Shown one piece after another: positions 1-8,244 of a stretch of DNA of 64,000 nucleotides (position 1 is its first letter; the number at the start of each line of letters is the position of its first letter). This DNA comes from Lachnoanaerobaculum umeaense (GTDB taxonomy: Bacteria > Bacillota > Clostridia > Lachnospirales > Lachnospiraceae), in contig NZ_CP032364.1 in NCBI RefSeq assembly GCF_003589745.1, positions 2,294,001-2,358,000 of the forward strand, read 5' to 3'. Below the pieces are notes generated by a model. It searched no databases. It was not told the origin of the DNA and saw nothing but the letters and a program-made list of their open reading frames with translations. The position numbers and the translations under genes are program-made.

Positions 1-555
1 ATAAAAGATATCATTGGAATCTGTTTCGTATTCAAGCCATGCACCTCTATTTGGTATGACCTGACACATGAAAAGTTCTTTTCCTATCTTGTCATGATCG
101 ATTGTATAGTAAATACCTGGTGAACGAACCAACTGACTGACTATAACTCTCTCTGCACCATTTATTACAAATGATCCTGTATCAGTCATCAGTGGCAAAT
201 CTCCTAAAAAGATTTCATGCTCATTTATTTCATCCTTATCTTTATTAATAAGTCTGATTTTCACCTTTAATGGAGCAGCGTATGTTGTATCTCTGTCTTT
301 ACACTCTTCTATGGAATATTTAACTTCATCTCTCGCCAATTTAAAATTGACAAAATCGAGGCTAAAATGTCCTGCAAAATCTTCTATAGGAAATATATCT
401 CTAAAAACTTCTTTTAGACCCGCATCTAGGAACCACTGATAAGAATCTTTTTGAATCTCTATCAAATTCGGCATTTCTAGAACTTCCTTCTGAGTCTGGA
501 AGCTCATTCTCATGCTCTTCCCAGAAGTTATCGGATGCATCTTGCTTCTATCCAT
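1..555 (-). CDS. rpoB: RNA polymerase beta subunit, N-terminal part (cut by window edge)
   Basis: This is the first 185 codons of the beta subunit of RNA polymerase; the rest lies beyond position 1. The protein starts [15 protein letters not shown] and then has [18 protein letters not shown], the [11 protein letters not shown] region and the [15 protein letters not shown] motif of the beta N-terminal lobe, in the usual order. The reading frame is open to the window edge. In many Firmicutes rpoB follows rplJ-rplL; here the upstream neighbour is a surface-protein gene, so rpoB has its own promoter (positions 723-751) and a leader of about 160 nt. Identification is certain. Confidence 0.97.
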   Translation of the reverse strand, partial: MDRSKMHPITSGKSMRMSFQTQKEVLEMPNLIEIQKDSYQWFLDAGLKEVFRDIFPIEDFAGHFSLDFVNFKLARDEVKYSIEECKDRDTTYAAPLKVKIRLINKDKDEINEHEIFLGDLPLMTDTGSFVINGAERVIVSQLVRSPGIYYTIDHDKIGKELFMCQVIPNRGAWLEYETDSNDIFY

Positions 556-685
556 TGACGTTTCACCCCTGTATATTTTTATGGTATGAATTTAGATTCT
601 TCTATGGTATACTTAGAACAATCTACTCATTTAGTTTAGCCTTTTGGCAAGTTACATTAGACATTTTCACATCTAAGCATCTATC

Positions 686-751
686 AAAAGGGCGTAAAAT
701 GCCCTATAATAGTGCATCTTTCATCTTACAAAAATAAAGTCAAGATGTCAA
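686..751 (-). promoter_or_regulatory. rpoB promoter and short hairpin at the start of its leader
   Basis: On the minus strand there is TTGACA (746-751), a 17-nt spacer and TAAGAT (723-728). Just downstream of the expected start lies AGGGC-N7-GCCCT (689-705) followed by four U (686-689). The hairpin could act as a weak attenuator or as a 5' stabilising stem of the rpoB mRNA; the function is inferred. Confidence 0.6.
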
Positions 752-800
752 TACCAAACATATGTTTATTTCTTTTCGAAAAAAGTCTCCCCCTCTCTCT

Positions 801-854
801 AAAAATACCCCCTTTTAAAGTGACAAGCGGCTTTCACTCATCTACTCTAAAAGG
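801..854 (-). terminator. Intrinsic terminator after the large surface protein gene
   Basis: Read on the minus strand, an 11-bp stem (arms 844-854 and 811-821, one G-U pair) with a 22-nt loop is followed by a short G run and five U (801-805). It lies 30 nt downstream of the stop codon of the surface protein and separates it from rpoB. Confidence 0.65.
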
Positions 855-885
855 AGGCAAAATCAATCAAATGTAATATTTAATT

Positions 886-3800
886 TTATCGTATTACCGC
901 ATTTGAAGATGTAGCAGTTTCCACTGCACTTAAATCTCTTCTTGTTCTTCTGTTTCCTGAAGCGGATGCATTTTCAGCTATCTCTACATTAAATCTGATA
1001 GTTTCAAAGTTCTCAGAACTTATTGTCACTTCATTACTTGCCTGATTAAATCCGTCAAGTGAAAGGTCTATAAACTGAGTATATCCGTAAGTCATATTTG
1101 ATGAAAGCTTATATGTAGTAGCATTTCTAAGATTATATCCTTTATTGTAAGTAACACCATTTACGGTGACTGTTGCCTTACCCGAACTTATAAGTTCTGT
1201 AAATCTCTTAAGCCCTACTCTATCCGTATCATCAAATGTTAGTCTTACAAAATTATCATAGCCCTTCTTAATCTCTGAACCTGTAATAGCCGGTGTAGCT
1301 ATCTGTGAAGATGTAGTATAGACTAAATCATCCATACCCTCTCCCTTAAATACAAGTTTATCTGCAAATCCCTTTATCTTTCTTGATTTTATGTAGATTA
1401 CATTATCGTTGTCTACTGCAAATAAATCTCTGCTAAGTATTGATATTCTACCTTCTTCAACCTTTACACCGTTTACTTCTACAGCATTAAGCTTCTCAAT
1501 AAACTCAGCAATCTTTGCAGTATCACCCTTTAGTGTAACGGCATATACATCGGCATTATTATACTTTTTAAATTCAACCTTATCTACTTCCACAGCATTA
1601 ACTGTAGGAACTACCGGTGCCGGTGCAACACTTTCCGCAATACTTCCGTCAGCATTCATTGTAAATGTAAGGTCCTTATATCCATCCGCCTTTACAACAA
1701 AATCAAACTTATTATCTGTAAAACTGCTTGCCTTTACAGATAACTGACTTATTTTACCGCCATAAGCTGAATCATTATGCGCCTTAAATTCTTTTGTATT
1801 TCCATACCCGAAACCGATAATACCCGCTTTAGAATAATCCTCACCATTTACACTGACACTTGTAACAGCTTTAAGATATTTCTCAAGGTCGGATTCATTC
1901 ATGCCATCGAATTTCACTGTAAGCATATTGTAGAATATCGAATTCGACTTTTTGCCTGTCTTTGCCTTAGGTGCATCCTTGCCCTCTTCCACTACAGGTG
2001 GAGTCACAGGGGTTACGGGTGTCACAGGGGTTACCGGCGTTACAGGTGTGGTATTTGCTTTCTCTGCAATGTTTACTTTAATAGACTTTACAGCATAATT
2101 TCTGTCGCTTGACTGAAGGTATATAGTATACTCACCTGCATTTTTGAACAATCCTCCGCGAAGTGTAACTTTTCCGTCCGCAACAGTATAAACTGAATTT
2201 GAAGTATAACCGCCTGCAGATGCGGATATTACGTCTCTAAGTGTACCGTCAGGATTTTGAACCTTTACGCTACCAAGCTTACTAAGGAAATCGCCCTTCT
2301 TGGCATCATCGTCCTTAACAGCCTTTATAACTATTTCTGAATCCGTTTCATGCTTTTCACTCACATCACTAAGTTCCACTTCTTCAAAAGTATCTGTGAT
2401 GGTAAGGTCAAGTTCTATCTTCTCAAAACCTATAGAATTAAGAGCAAGTTTATGTGTTCCTACAATAGGTGCAAGATATCTGTTGAATGCACTCTTATAA
2501 AGTGTAATACTCTTATAGTCTGCACTTACTTCATACTGCTTCAAATAATTATCACTTCTAAGAGCTGATGAACCGTCAAGCACAACCGAGTCAAGATTCT
2601 TTAAGAAATCCGCATTGTCTGTAGTTATTGTAAAGCTGTCCGCATTTGCCTGTATGAGACCTTCAAATGTAGGTGCCGCTTCTCCTACAAGATTACCGTA
2701 ACGATAAATAGTACCAAGCTTACCGTTTTCAAGTACGTTCTTTACATTTCCGACAATATTTCTTGTAGTTGCATCCTCAGACTTGATATAGTCCTCAAAT
2801 GTAAGAACCTTTCCTTCAAGTTTTGCATCCTTATATGCATCTACAAAGTTGTTAAGAAGATATAATTTACTCTTATCTTCTCCAACAATCGCCTCAGGTG
2901 ACTGCTCAAGCCACCACTTCATTACTGCATCTGAATCCTTGCTTCTAAGACCGATCTCATTTAAAACCATTGCATTTACAAGCAAATCGTAGTCATACAT
3001 AAGGTATGCATTTATCATTAAGCTTCCGCTTGCACCGGATGTAGCATCAGCCTTACCGCCTGTCTTACCTGTAGCACCTGATACAGAATCGGCCTTCTTT
3101 CCTGAGCTTGAAGAAGATGAAGAACTTCCTCCACCCACAAGAACCTTTGTAATTGTTGAAGACTCTCTGTTTCCTGCATGAGTTTTACTTACTGTAGGCG
3201 CTGATATCGCATCCACAGTCTTAGAATCATCACTAACAGGTGTTGTTACTACAGATGAACCGTCACTCTTTAATACTTCAAACTTCTTTGTAAGAGTCTT
3301 ATACCCCTTTGTATAGATCGTAGCTGTATAAACTCCGGCTACATCTGTATACACCTTACCTGAAGTACTGTCTGTTCCTGTAATCTGTACAATATCCGAT
3401 ATATTATGCCATCCTGAAATTTTCGGCAATTCAATAACACTACCGTCAGGTTTTGTAAGTGTTACTCTGTACATTACCACACCTACATCATTTCCGAAGC
3501 TCTGATTGTTTTTCGGATCAACTATCTTAAATCTGATATTTTCTCCAATCTTCGGATTTGGTGTTGTGCTGTCACGCAGCACCTTAAAGTTTGTACTGCT
3601 TACCAATGATATAGGAAGGCTTATTCTTTCATTACCCTTTGTAGAGCCTATACTTACATAGTAATCTCCTCTGCTTCTTGCATTGTTTTGAGGAAGAGGA
3701 ATATTTATAACTCCCACCTTACCATACTTTGTCTCTACAGACTTATTGTATATAAGATTTGAATTTATAATATTGTGTTCTTCGCTAAGAAGCTTAATAT

Positions 3801-5766
3801 TGTTAAGTCCTTCAAACCACTTCTCCTGCTCCTCATTTTCAAGCTGAAGCTTTATCTTTATGCTACCTGTTCCCACATTATCTATCTCTGTTACAGGGAT
3901 ATAGTACTGTGAAGGAACTGCAGCTGCTGCTAAATCTACCTTCTTTGACTGTAATGTGAATGTAGTCTTTGAAGCATTCTTTCTTACTTTTCCAGCATTG
4001 TCATAGGTCTCAAGTAAATAGTCAAACTTTGTAATAGGACCGTTTGATAACACATACTTAGGTGCCTTTACATCGGTCTTTGTTATATTCTTTCTCTCCC
4101 CGCCTGCAAGTGTGATGTCCTGAGTATCATTATCAGACTTTTTTACAATCTGTAATGCTGAAGGATTTGATACACTTGAAAGCCATTTAACAACATGTCC
4201 CTCATCATCTACATTTGTCATATTTGAGGTAACATCTACCCCATCTACCAATACTCTATAATCGTCAATAGTTCCATATTTGAATGCAACTACCACATAC
4301 TGACCAAAATCTGTATTAACATTTTTTGTGTAGCTTACATATGCAAATTTATCATTATCTGCTTCGGTAGTTCCATTATTTTCTGAGTTATTTGCAGCTG
4401 TTCCATTTTCTGCACTTCCTGTACTTGCGTTATTTGCACCCTCTCCGGTTGTGCTTCCTGTACTTGCGTTATTTGCACCCTCTCCGGTTGTGCTTCCTGT
4501 ACTTGTGTTATTTGCACCCTCTCCGGTTGTGCTTCCTGTACTTGCGTTATTTACACCCTCTCCGGTTGTGCTTCCTGTACTTGCGTTATTTACACCCTCT
4601 CCGGTTGTGCTTCCTGTACTTGCGTTATTTGCACCCTCTCCGGTTGTGCTTCCTGTACTTGCGTTATTTGTACCCTCTCCGGTTGTGCTTCCTGTACTTG
4701 CGTTATTTGCACCCTCTCCGGTTGTGCTTCCTGTACTTGCGTTATTTACACCCTCTCCGGTTGTGCTTCCTGTACTTGCGTTATTTACACCCTCTCCGGC
4801 TGTGCTTCCTGTACTTGCGTTATTTACACCCTCTCCGGTTGTGCTTCCTGTACTTGCGTTATTTACACCCTCTCCGGTTGTGCTTCCTGTACTTGTGTTA
4901 TTTACACCCTCTCCGGTTGTGCTTCCTGTACTTGCGTTATTTACACCCTCTCCGGCTGTGCTTCCTGTACTTGCGTTATTTACACCCTCTCCGGTTGTGC
5001 TTCCTGTACTTGCGTTATTTACACCCTCTCCGGCTGCGCTTCCTGTACTTGCGTTATTTACACCCTCTCCGGCTGTTGTATTACTTGCATTTTCTCCATT
5101 ACTTGTGTTATTTGTACTCTGGTTTGAATTTGTTGTGGAATCGCCTTGTACATCTGCTGCATTGCTGCCATTACCACTTCTTGATCCTCTACCTCCTCTA
5201 GATGAACCACCGCCAGAACTGCCTCCTGAGCCACCTCTAGAGCTGCCGGAACCTTTCTTTGCTGCAGATTGACCTGCATCTGTCTTATTGCTTACTACTC
5301 CTGATAATGAAGTAAGACCCTTGCCCTGTGAAAATATGACCTTTCCGTCTTTTTCCCACTTACCATCTGAATTAACTCTGTAACCGTCAGGTGTTGTAGT
5401 ATTTACAAGAAGTTTACCCTGATCAGTCCCACTTTGAGAGTTGAAGTAGTAGCAATATCCATCTATCCAGTTCCAACCTGTGAGCATTATACCCTCAGCA
5501 GCACCCTTGGCTGTATTTAGGAAATACCAGTTTCCTGCAGCATCCTGTTGCCATCCGGTTTTCATAATACCGGTGTTAGTATCAAGATAATACCAGCCAC
5601 TTGGAGTCTGAATCCATCCCAAAACCTTGCTGCCATTATCATTTATATAATTCCATCCACTCTGCGTGTTCTGCCATGAGCCCGCAAAAGCAGGTGTTAT
5701 CTGTGCTGTAGCCATCAAAATACTTAATGCTCCAACACCAACGTTAAAAAATAGCTTTCTTTTCAT
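886..5766 (-). CDS. Large secreted surface protein with cell-wall-binding repeats, a 13-residue repeat array and HID-like domains
   Basis: A 1626-residue protein with a signal peptide (MKRKLFFNVGVGALSILMATA, cut near AFA-G). Residues about 30-130 are aromatic/Gly repeats of the choline/glucan-binding type (GWYYLD, GNWYFLN, CYYFN) that would hold it to the cell wall. A Gly/Ser linker follows, then 17 copies of a 13-residue repeat (STGSTTGEGVNNA type, residues about 230-450), a run of beta-rich modules, a Ser-rich linker near 890 and a TPV spacer near 1245. The C-terminal third has several segments resembling the haemoglobin-interacting (HID, formerly DUF1533) fold, e.g. LTVKFDG...VTSVSVNGEDYSK. 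There is no LPxTG motif. The start has AGGAGA six nt upstream. Likely an adhesin or ligand-binding protein; the ligand is unknown. Confidence 0.8.
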   Translation of the reverse strand: MKRKLFFNVGVGALSILMATAQITPAFAGSWQNTQSGWNYINDNGSKVLGWIQTPSGWYYLDTNTGIMKTGWQQDAAGNWYFLNTAKGAAEGIMLTGWNWIDGYCYYFNSQSGTDQGKLLVNTTTPDGYRVNSDGKWEKDGKVIFSQGKGLTSLSGVVSNKTDAGQSAAKKGSGSSRGGSGGSSGGGSSRGGRGSRSGNGSNAADVQGDSTTNSNQSTNNTSNGENASNTTAGEGVNNASTGSAAGEGVNNASTGSTTGEGVNNASTGSTAGEGVNNASTGSTTGEGVNNTSTGSTTGEGVNNASTGSTTGEGVNNASTGSTAGEGVNNASTGSTTGEGVNNASTGSTTGEGANNASTGSTTGEGTNNASTGSTTGEGANNASTGSTTGEGVNNASTGSTTGEGVNNASTGSTTGEGANNTSTGSTTGEGANNASTGSTTGEGANNASTGSAENGTAANNSENNGTTEADNDKFAYVSYTKNVNTDFGQYVVVAFKYGTIDDYRVLVDGVDVTSNMTNVDDEGHVVKWLSSVSNPSALQIVKKSDNDTQDITLAGGERKNITKTDVKAPKYVLSNGPITKFDYLLETYDNAGKVRKNASKTTFTLQSKKVDLAAAAVPSQYYIPVTEIDNVGTGSIKIKLQLENEEQEKWFEGLNNIKLLSEEHNIINSNLIYNKSVETKYGKVGVINIPLPQNNARSRGDYYVSIGSTKGNERISLPISLVSSTNFKVLRDSTTPNPKIGENIRFKIVDPKNNQSFGNDVGVVMYRVTLTKPDGSVIELPKISGWHNISDIVQITGTDSTSGKVYTDVAGVYTATIYTKGYKTLTKKFEVLKSDGSSVVTTPVSDDSKTVDAISAPTVSKTHAGNRESSTITKVLVGGGSSSSSSSSGKKADSVSGATGKTGGKADATSGASGSLMINAYLMYDYDLLVNAMVLNEIGLRSKDSDAVMKWWLEQSPEAIVGEDKSKLYLLNNFVDAYKDAKLEGKVLTFEDYIKSEDATTRNIVGNVKNVLENGKLGTIYRYGNLVGEAAPTFEGLIQANADSFTITTDNADFLKNLDSVVLDGSSALRSDNYLKQYEVSADYKSITLYKSAFNRYLAPIVGTHKLALNSIGFEKIELDLTITDTFEEVELSDVSEKHETDSEIVIKAVKDDDAKKGDFLSKLGSVKVQNPDGTLRDVISASAGGYTSNSVYTVADGKVTLRGGLFKNAGEYTIYLQSSDRNYAVKSIKVNIAEKANTTPVTPVTPVTPVTPVTPPVVEEGKDAPKAKTGKKSNSIFYNMLTVKFDGMNESDLEKYLKAVTSVSVNGEDYSKAGIIGFGYGNTKEFKAHNDSAYGGKISQLSVKASSFTDNKFDFVVKADGYKDLTFTMNADGSIAESVAPAPVVPTVNAVEVDKVEFKKYNNADVYAVTLKGDTAKIAEFIEKLNAVEVNGVKVEEGRISILSRDLFAVDNDNVIYIKSRKIKGFADKLVFKGEGMDDLVYTTSSQIATPAITGSEIKKGYDNFVRLTFDDTDRVGLKRFTELISSGKATVTVNGVTYNKGYNLRNATTYKLSSNMTYGYTQFIDLSLDGFNQASNEVTISSENFETIRFNVEIAENASASGNRRTRRDLSAVETATSSNAVIR
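4415..5077 (-). repeat. Tandem array of seventeen 39-bp repeats inside the surface gene
   Basis: The CTCTCCGG core recurs 17 times at an exact 39-bp period between 4441 and 5070, with a few substitutions (GTT/GCT, TTTGCA/TTTACA). Because 39 is divisible by three the array stays in frame, so copy-number change would lengthen or shorten the stalk without breaking the protein. Confidence 0.95.
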
Positions 5767-5793
5767 AAATCTCCTATTACTACATACATTTTA

Positions 5794-5974
5794 GTTAGTG
5801 GCCGCTAACACTAAAACCAAATAAAGAGGAATGTTGCACTACAATAAAGCATTAGTTTCAAAATATATTTCTATATATTAAACAAATACTCTTGCAAAAA
5901 CACTTCCCTTTGCATTTAGGTTTTATTATATTACATCAGTTAGTAATTACTAACGCGTTTTTAGTATACTAAAA
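5794..5974 (-). promoter_or_regulatory. Three related palindromes in the surface-gene upstream region (putative operators)
   Basis: Three inverted repeats of similar form lie upstream of the start codon: GTTAGTGGCCGCTAAC (5794-5809), GTTAGTAATTACTAAC (5939-5954, perfect) and TTTTAGTATACTAAAA (5959-5974, perfect). The latter two are only four bases apart and share TTAGTA..TACTAA. The remaining 348-nt gap shows no gene. They look like binding sites for one dimeric regulator, which I cannot name. Confidence 0.55.
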
Positions 5975-6114
5975 TTTTTTTTATTTTCAATGTTTTTTTA
6001 TGTTTTTTTTATGTTTTTGAAGTACACAAGTATGAACATTGCGTAAAATCATATTGTATAAAACTGTAAATAGTGTCTAATTTATTTTAGAAAGCTTTCA
6101 TTATATAAAAATTA

Positions 6115-7281
6115 TTATTCTCCTGAGAATTCTGTATCTATATTTACATGTATATTATATTGTGGAAATTCTTCTTTCAAAATTCTATTCACATTCTCCA
6201 TAACAGTCTCAGATTTGATATCAAAATCTCTCGTAATATCACAATATATTGTCTTATCTTTATCATCAATAACTATGCCATGATAGTTTATTATATGTCT
6301 CTCTCTTTCCTTATAATTTTTCAATAATGATTTTATCTTTACATATCTATCATCATCCACATCCACAGAATAAAATCCGAAAACAAGAAATACATTATAC
6401 TTATTGTAAATCTTTGTCTGAGCCTCATGTAAAATTGGGTACATCTCACCAATGCTTCTATCGTCCTCTATTTCAACATTTATAGAACCTGTATAAAAGT
6501 CAGGTCCGTAATCATTTAATATAAGGTCAAAGCAATTTATAACACCTTCCGTATTTCTTGCTATCTCCTTTATACCTCTTACTATCTCACCGTCTACTCT
6601 CTCGCCTAATATTTTCTTTATAGTATCTGATAATACTTCATAGGCAGTCTTTAAAATAAATATGGAAATAATAACACCTGCAATACCGTCTATAGAAATC
6701 TTTACAAACGTATATATCAATGCAGAAATCAGAGTAACTACAGATATTATGGCATCATTTTTTGCATCTGCACCTGAGGCAATTAATGCACCTGAATTAT
6801 ATTTTTTACCACTATTTTCTGCAAATGTACCCAAAATAATTTTAGCAACAATTGTGGCAATAATTATTATTGCTGTTACAATGCTTGTACTCATCTCTTC
6901 TTTATTGAAAATAGCTTTGGCAGAACTTATCAATGACTGAAATCCGGTAATAAATACTATTCCTCCTATCAAAAGACTTGTCAGGTACTCTGTCCTTCCA
7001 TGTCCGAAAGGATGCTGTTTATCAGGTGCTTTACCTGCAAGCTTTGTTCCTATTATGGTAATAAGTGATGAGGAGGAGTCTGTAATATTGTTTAAAGCAT
7101 CACTTACAAGAGCAATTGATCCTGACAATATTCCAAGTACTGCTTTCAATCCTCCCAGTAAGAGATTTGTCACTATGCCTATTATTGACACCGCTACTAT
7201 TCTTTTTCTTCTTTCATTTGCATCCATTCTAAAATTAGATGAATTTATATCTTCGTTCATTTTACTTTGATGTTTATACAT
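6115..7281 (-). CDS. Cation diffusion facilitator (CDF) family metal transporter
   Basis: A 388-residue membrane protein that would export divalent metal ions in exchange for protons. It has the CDF layout: N-terminal membrane segments with VSDALNNITDS in the second, a HPFGHGR loop motif, GADAKNDAI in the fifth, and a soluble C-terminal domain from about residue 240. Against zinc transporters such as YiiP, the second acidic ligand of the first pair is Asn and the His of the second pair is Asp (D-x3-D); a similar set is described for manganese exporters such as MntE, so Mn2+ is the more likely substrate (inference). AAGGAG precedes the ATG. It is a single gene between the surface protein and a strong terminator. 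Confidence 0.88.
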   Translation of the reverse strand: MYKHQSKMNEDINSSNFRMDANERRKRIVAVSIIGIVTNLLLGGLKAVLGILSGSIALVSDALNNITDSSSSLITIIGTKLAGKAPDKQHPFGHGRTEYLTSLLIGGIVFITGFQSLISSAKAIFNKEEMSTSIVTAIIIIATIVAKIILGTFAENSGKKYNSGALIASGADAKNDAIISVVTLISALIYTFVKISIDGIAGVIISIFILKTAYEVLSDTIKKILGERVDGEIVRGIKEIARNTEGVINCFDLILNDYGPDFYTGSINVEIEDDRSIGEMYPILHEAQTKIYNKYNVFLVFGFYSVDVDDDRYVKIKSLLKNYKERERHIINYHGIVIDDKDKTIYCDITRDFDIKSETVMENVNRILKEEFPQYNIHVNIDTEFSGE

Positions 7282-7315
7282 CTTCTCCTTTCTGTATTTA
7301 GTAGCACATTATATA

Positions 7316-7362
7316 TTAAAAAGAGATTGTGTGCAATTATAGAATTGCATACAATCTCTTTT
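7316..7362 (-). terminator. Strong bidirectional terminator
   Basis: Arms 7321-7338 and 7343-7360 pair over 18 bp with one mismatch around a 4-nt loop, and there are U runs in both directions. It ends transcription of the kinase gene at 7427. A second small stem (7379-7401, 8 bp, no U run) lies just before it. Confidence 0.9.
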
Positions 7363-7426
7363 CATATTGAATTTGTAACATCTTGCCATTAAAGCAAGAT
7401 GGGGTTTGTATTAAATTTTATTTTAT

Positions 7427-8182
7427 CTACACATAGTCTACGACATCAATGTATTGCATTAAAAGCTCTTTTTCTTCCTCAATATGCTTTGATAATCTCT
7501 GTGCAGCAACTATTGAGAGCCATCTTTGCACATACTGCTTTGCAGTGTCAGACTTTTCACAGTAAATATCTATATACATATCAGCAAGCTCTTTGTCTGT
7601 AAGCGCAAAGAGAAGATAGGTATTAGCTGCATCACCGGCAGCATTGCCCTGAGTAGTATGAGACCAGTCAATTATTGATATCTCACCATCATCTCCTATC
7701 AGTACATTGCTTGGATTGAAATCTCCATGGCATATCTTTGTATGTTTTTTCATTCCGTCCAGCCTTGTTAAAAGTTCATACCTGATAGTCGCATTCAGCT
7801 CTTTTAATTCATTTATTTGTCTGCTAAATTTTAAATTCATTCTGTTAAGTAATGGTGATGATTTCGAATGTATATCAAGCTGTATATCAACAAACATCTC
7901 CATATATTTTCTTGTATTTTCCTTATCGGACTCCATAATCTCTTTTAAAGTCTTTCCTTTTTTCTTTAACATTATGATAGCCCAGCCGCCATCCATCTCC
8001 TCTACAGCAAGTACCTTTGGAACATTTAGTCCTGTTTCCTCTATTCTTGCCTGATTAAGTGCCTCATTAAATACATCAGATTTAGGATGTTCGTTACTGA
8101 ATGCCTTTATTATACAGTCATCTGTTTCATATACCTTTTTATGTTTTCTCTCTAAAATAAGTTTTTTATTTGTCAAATCCAT
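7427..8182 (-). CDS. Aminoglycoside phosphotransferase/choline kinase-fold protein
   Basis: A 251-residue protein-kinase-like phosphotransferase. The catalytic loop CHGDFNPSNVL (HGDxxxxN) and the metal-binding IIDWSHT are clear, and an N-terminal ATP-binding beta sheet with IIKAF precedes them. The family contains antibiotic kinases as well as sugar and metabolite kinases, so the substrate is not predictable. The start is odd: the only good ribosome site (AAGGAG, 8210-8216) sits 27 nt upstream and instead serves a ten-codon mini-ORF (8173-8205) that overlaps this start codon in another frame. No earlier in-frame start exists because a TAA lies two codons upstream. Confidence 0.8.
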   Translation of the reverse strand: MDLTNKKLILERKHKKVYETDDCIIKAFSNEHPKSDVFNEALNQARIEETGLNVPKVLAVEEMDGGWAIIMLKKKGKTLKEIMESDKENTRKYMEMFVDIQLDIHSKSSPLLNRMNLKFSRQINELKELNATIRYELLTRLDGMKKHTKICHGDFNPSNVLIGDDGEISIIDWSHTTQGNAAGDAANTYLLFALTDKELADMYIDIYCEKSDTAKQYVQRWLSIVAAQRLSKHIEEEKELLMQYIDVVDYV

Positions 8183-8205
8183 ACTTTATTAGATGTATAA
8201 TACAT
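8173..8205 (-). CDS. Possible leader mini-ORF overlapping the start of the kinase gene
   Basis: Ten codons (MYYTSNKVWI) begin at an ATG with AAGGAG correctly spaced and end inside the kinase gene. Its own start site is much better than that of the kinase. It may couple translation, or mark a regulatory leader. No homolog is recognised and expression is unproven. Confidence 0.35.
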   Translation of the reverse strand: MYYTSNKVWI

Positions 8206-8244
8206 CAATCTCCTTTCTAAATTAAGTCTTCACTATTTTTAATA

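Noticed and set aside
4415..5077. CRISPR array
   Set aside because: The 39-bp repeats are contiguous, without spacers, and lie in the frame of a coding sequence.
4392..5272. Long plus-strand open frames (about 270 codons) across the repeat array
   Set aside because: They are the antisense of the 39-bp repeats; a repeat unit divisible by three keeps all frames open. No ribosome site or family match.
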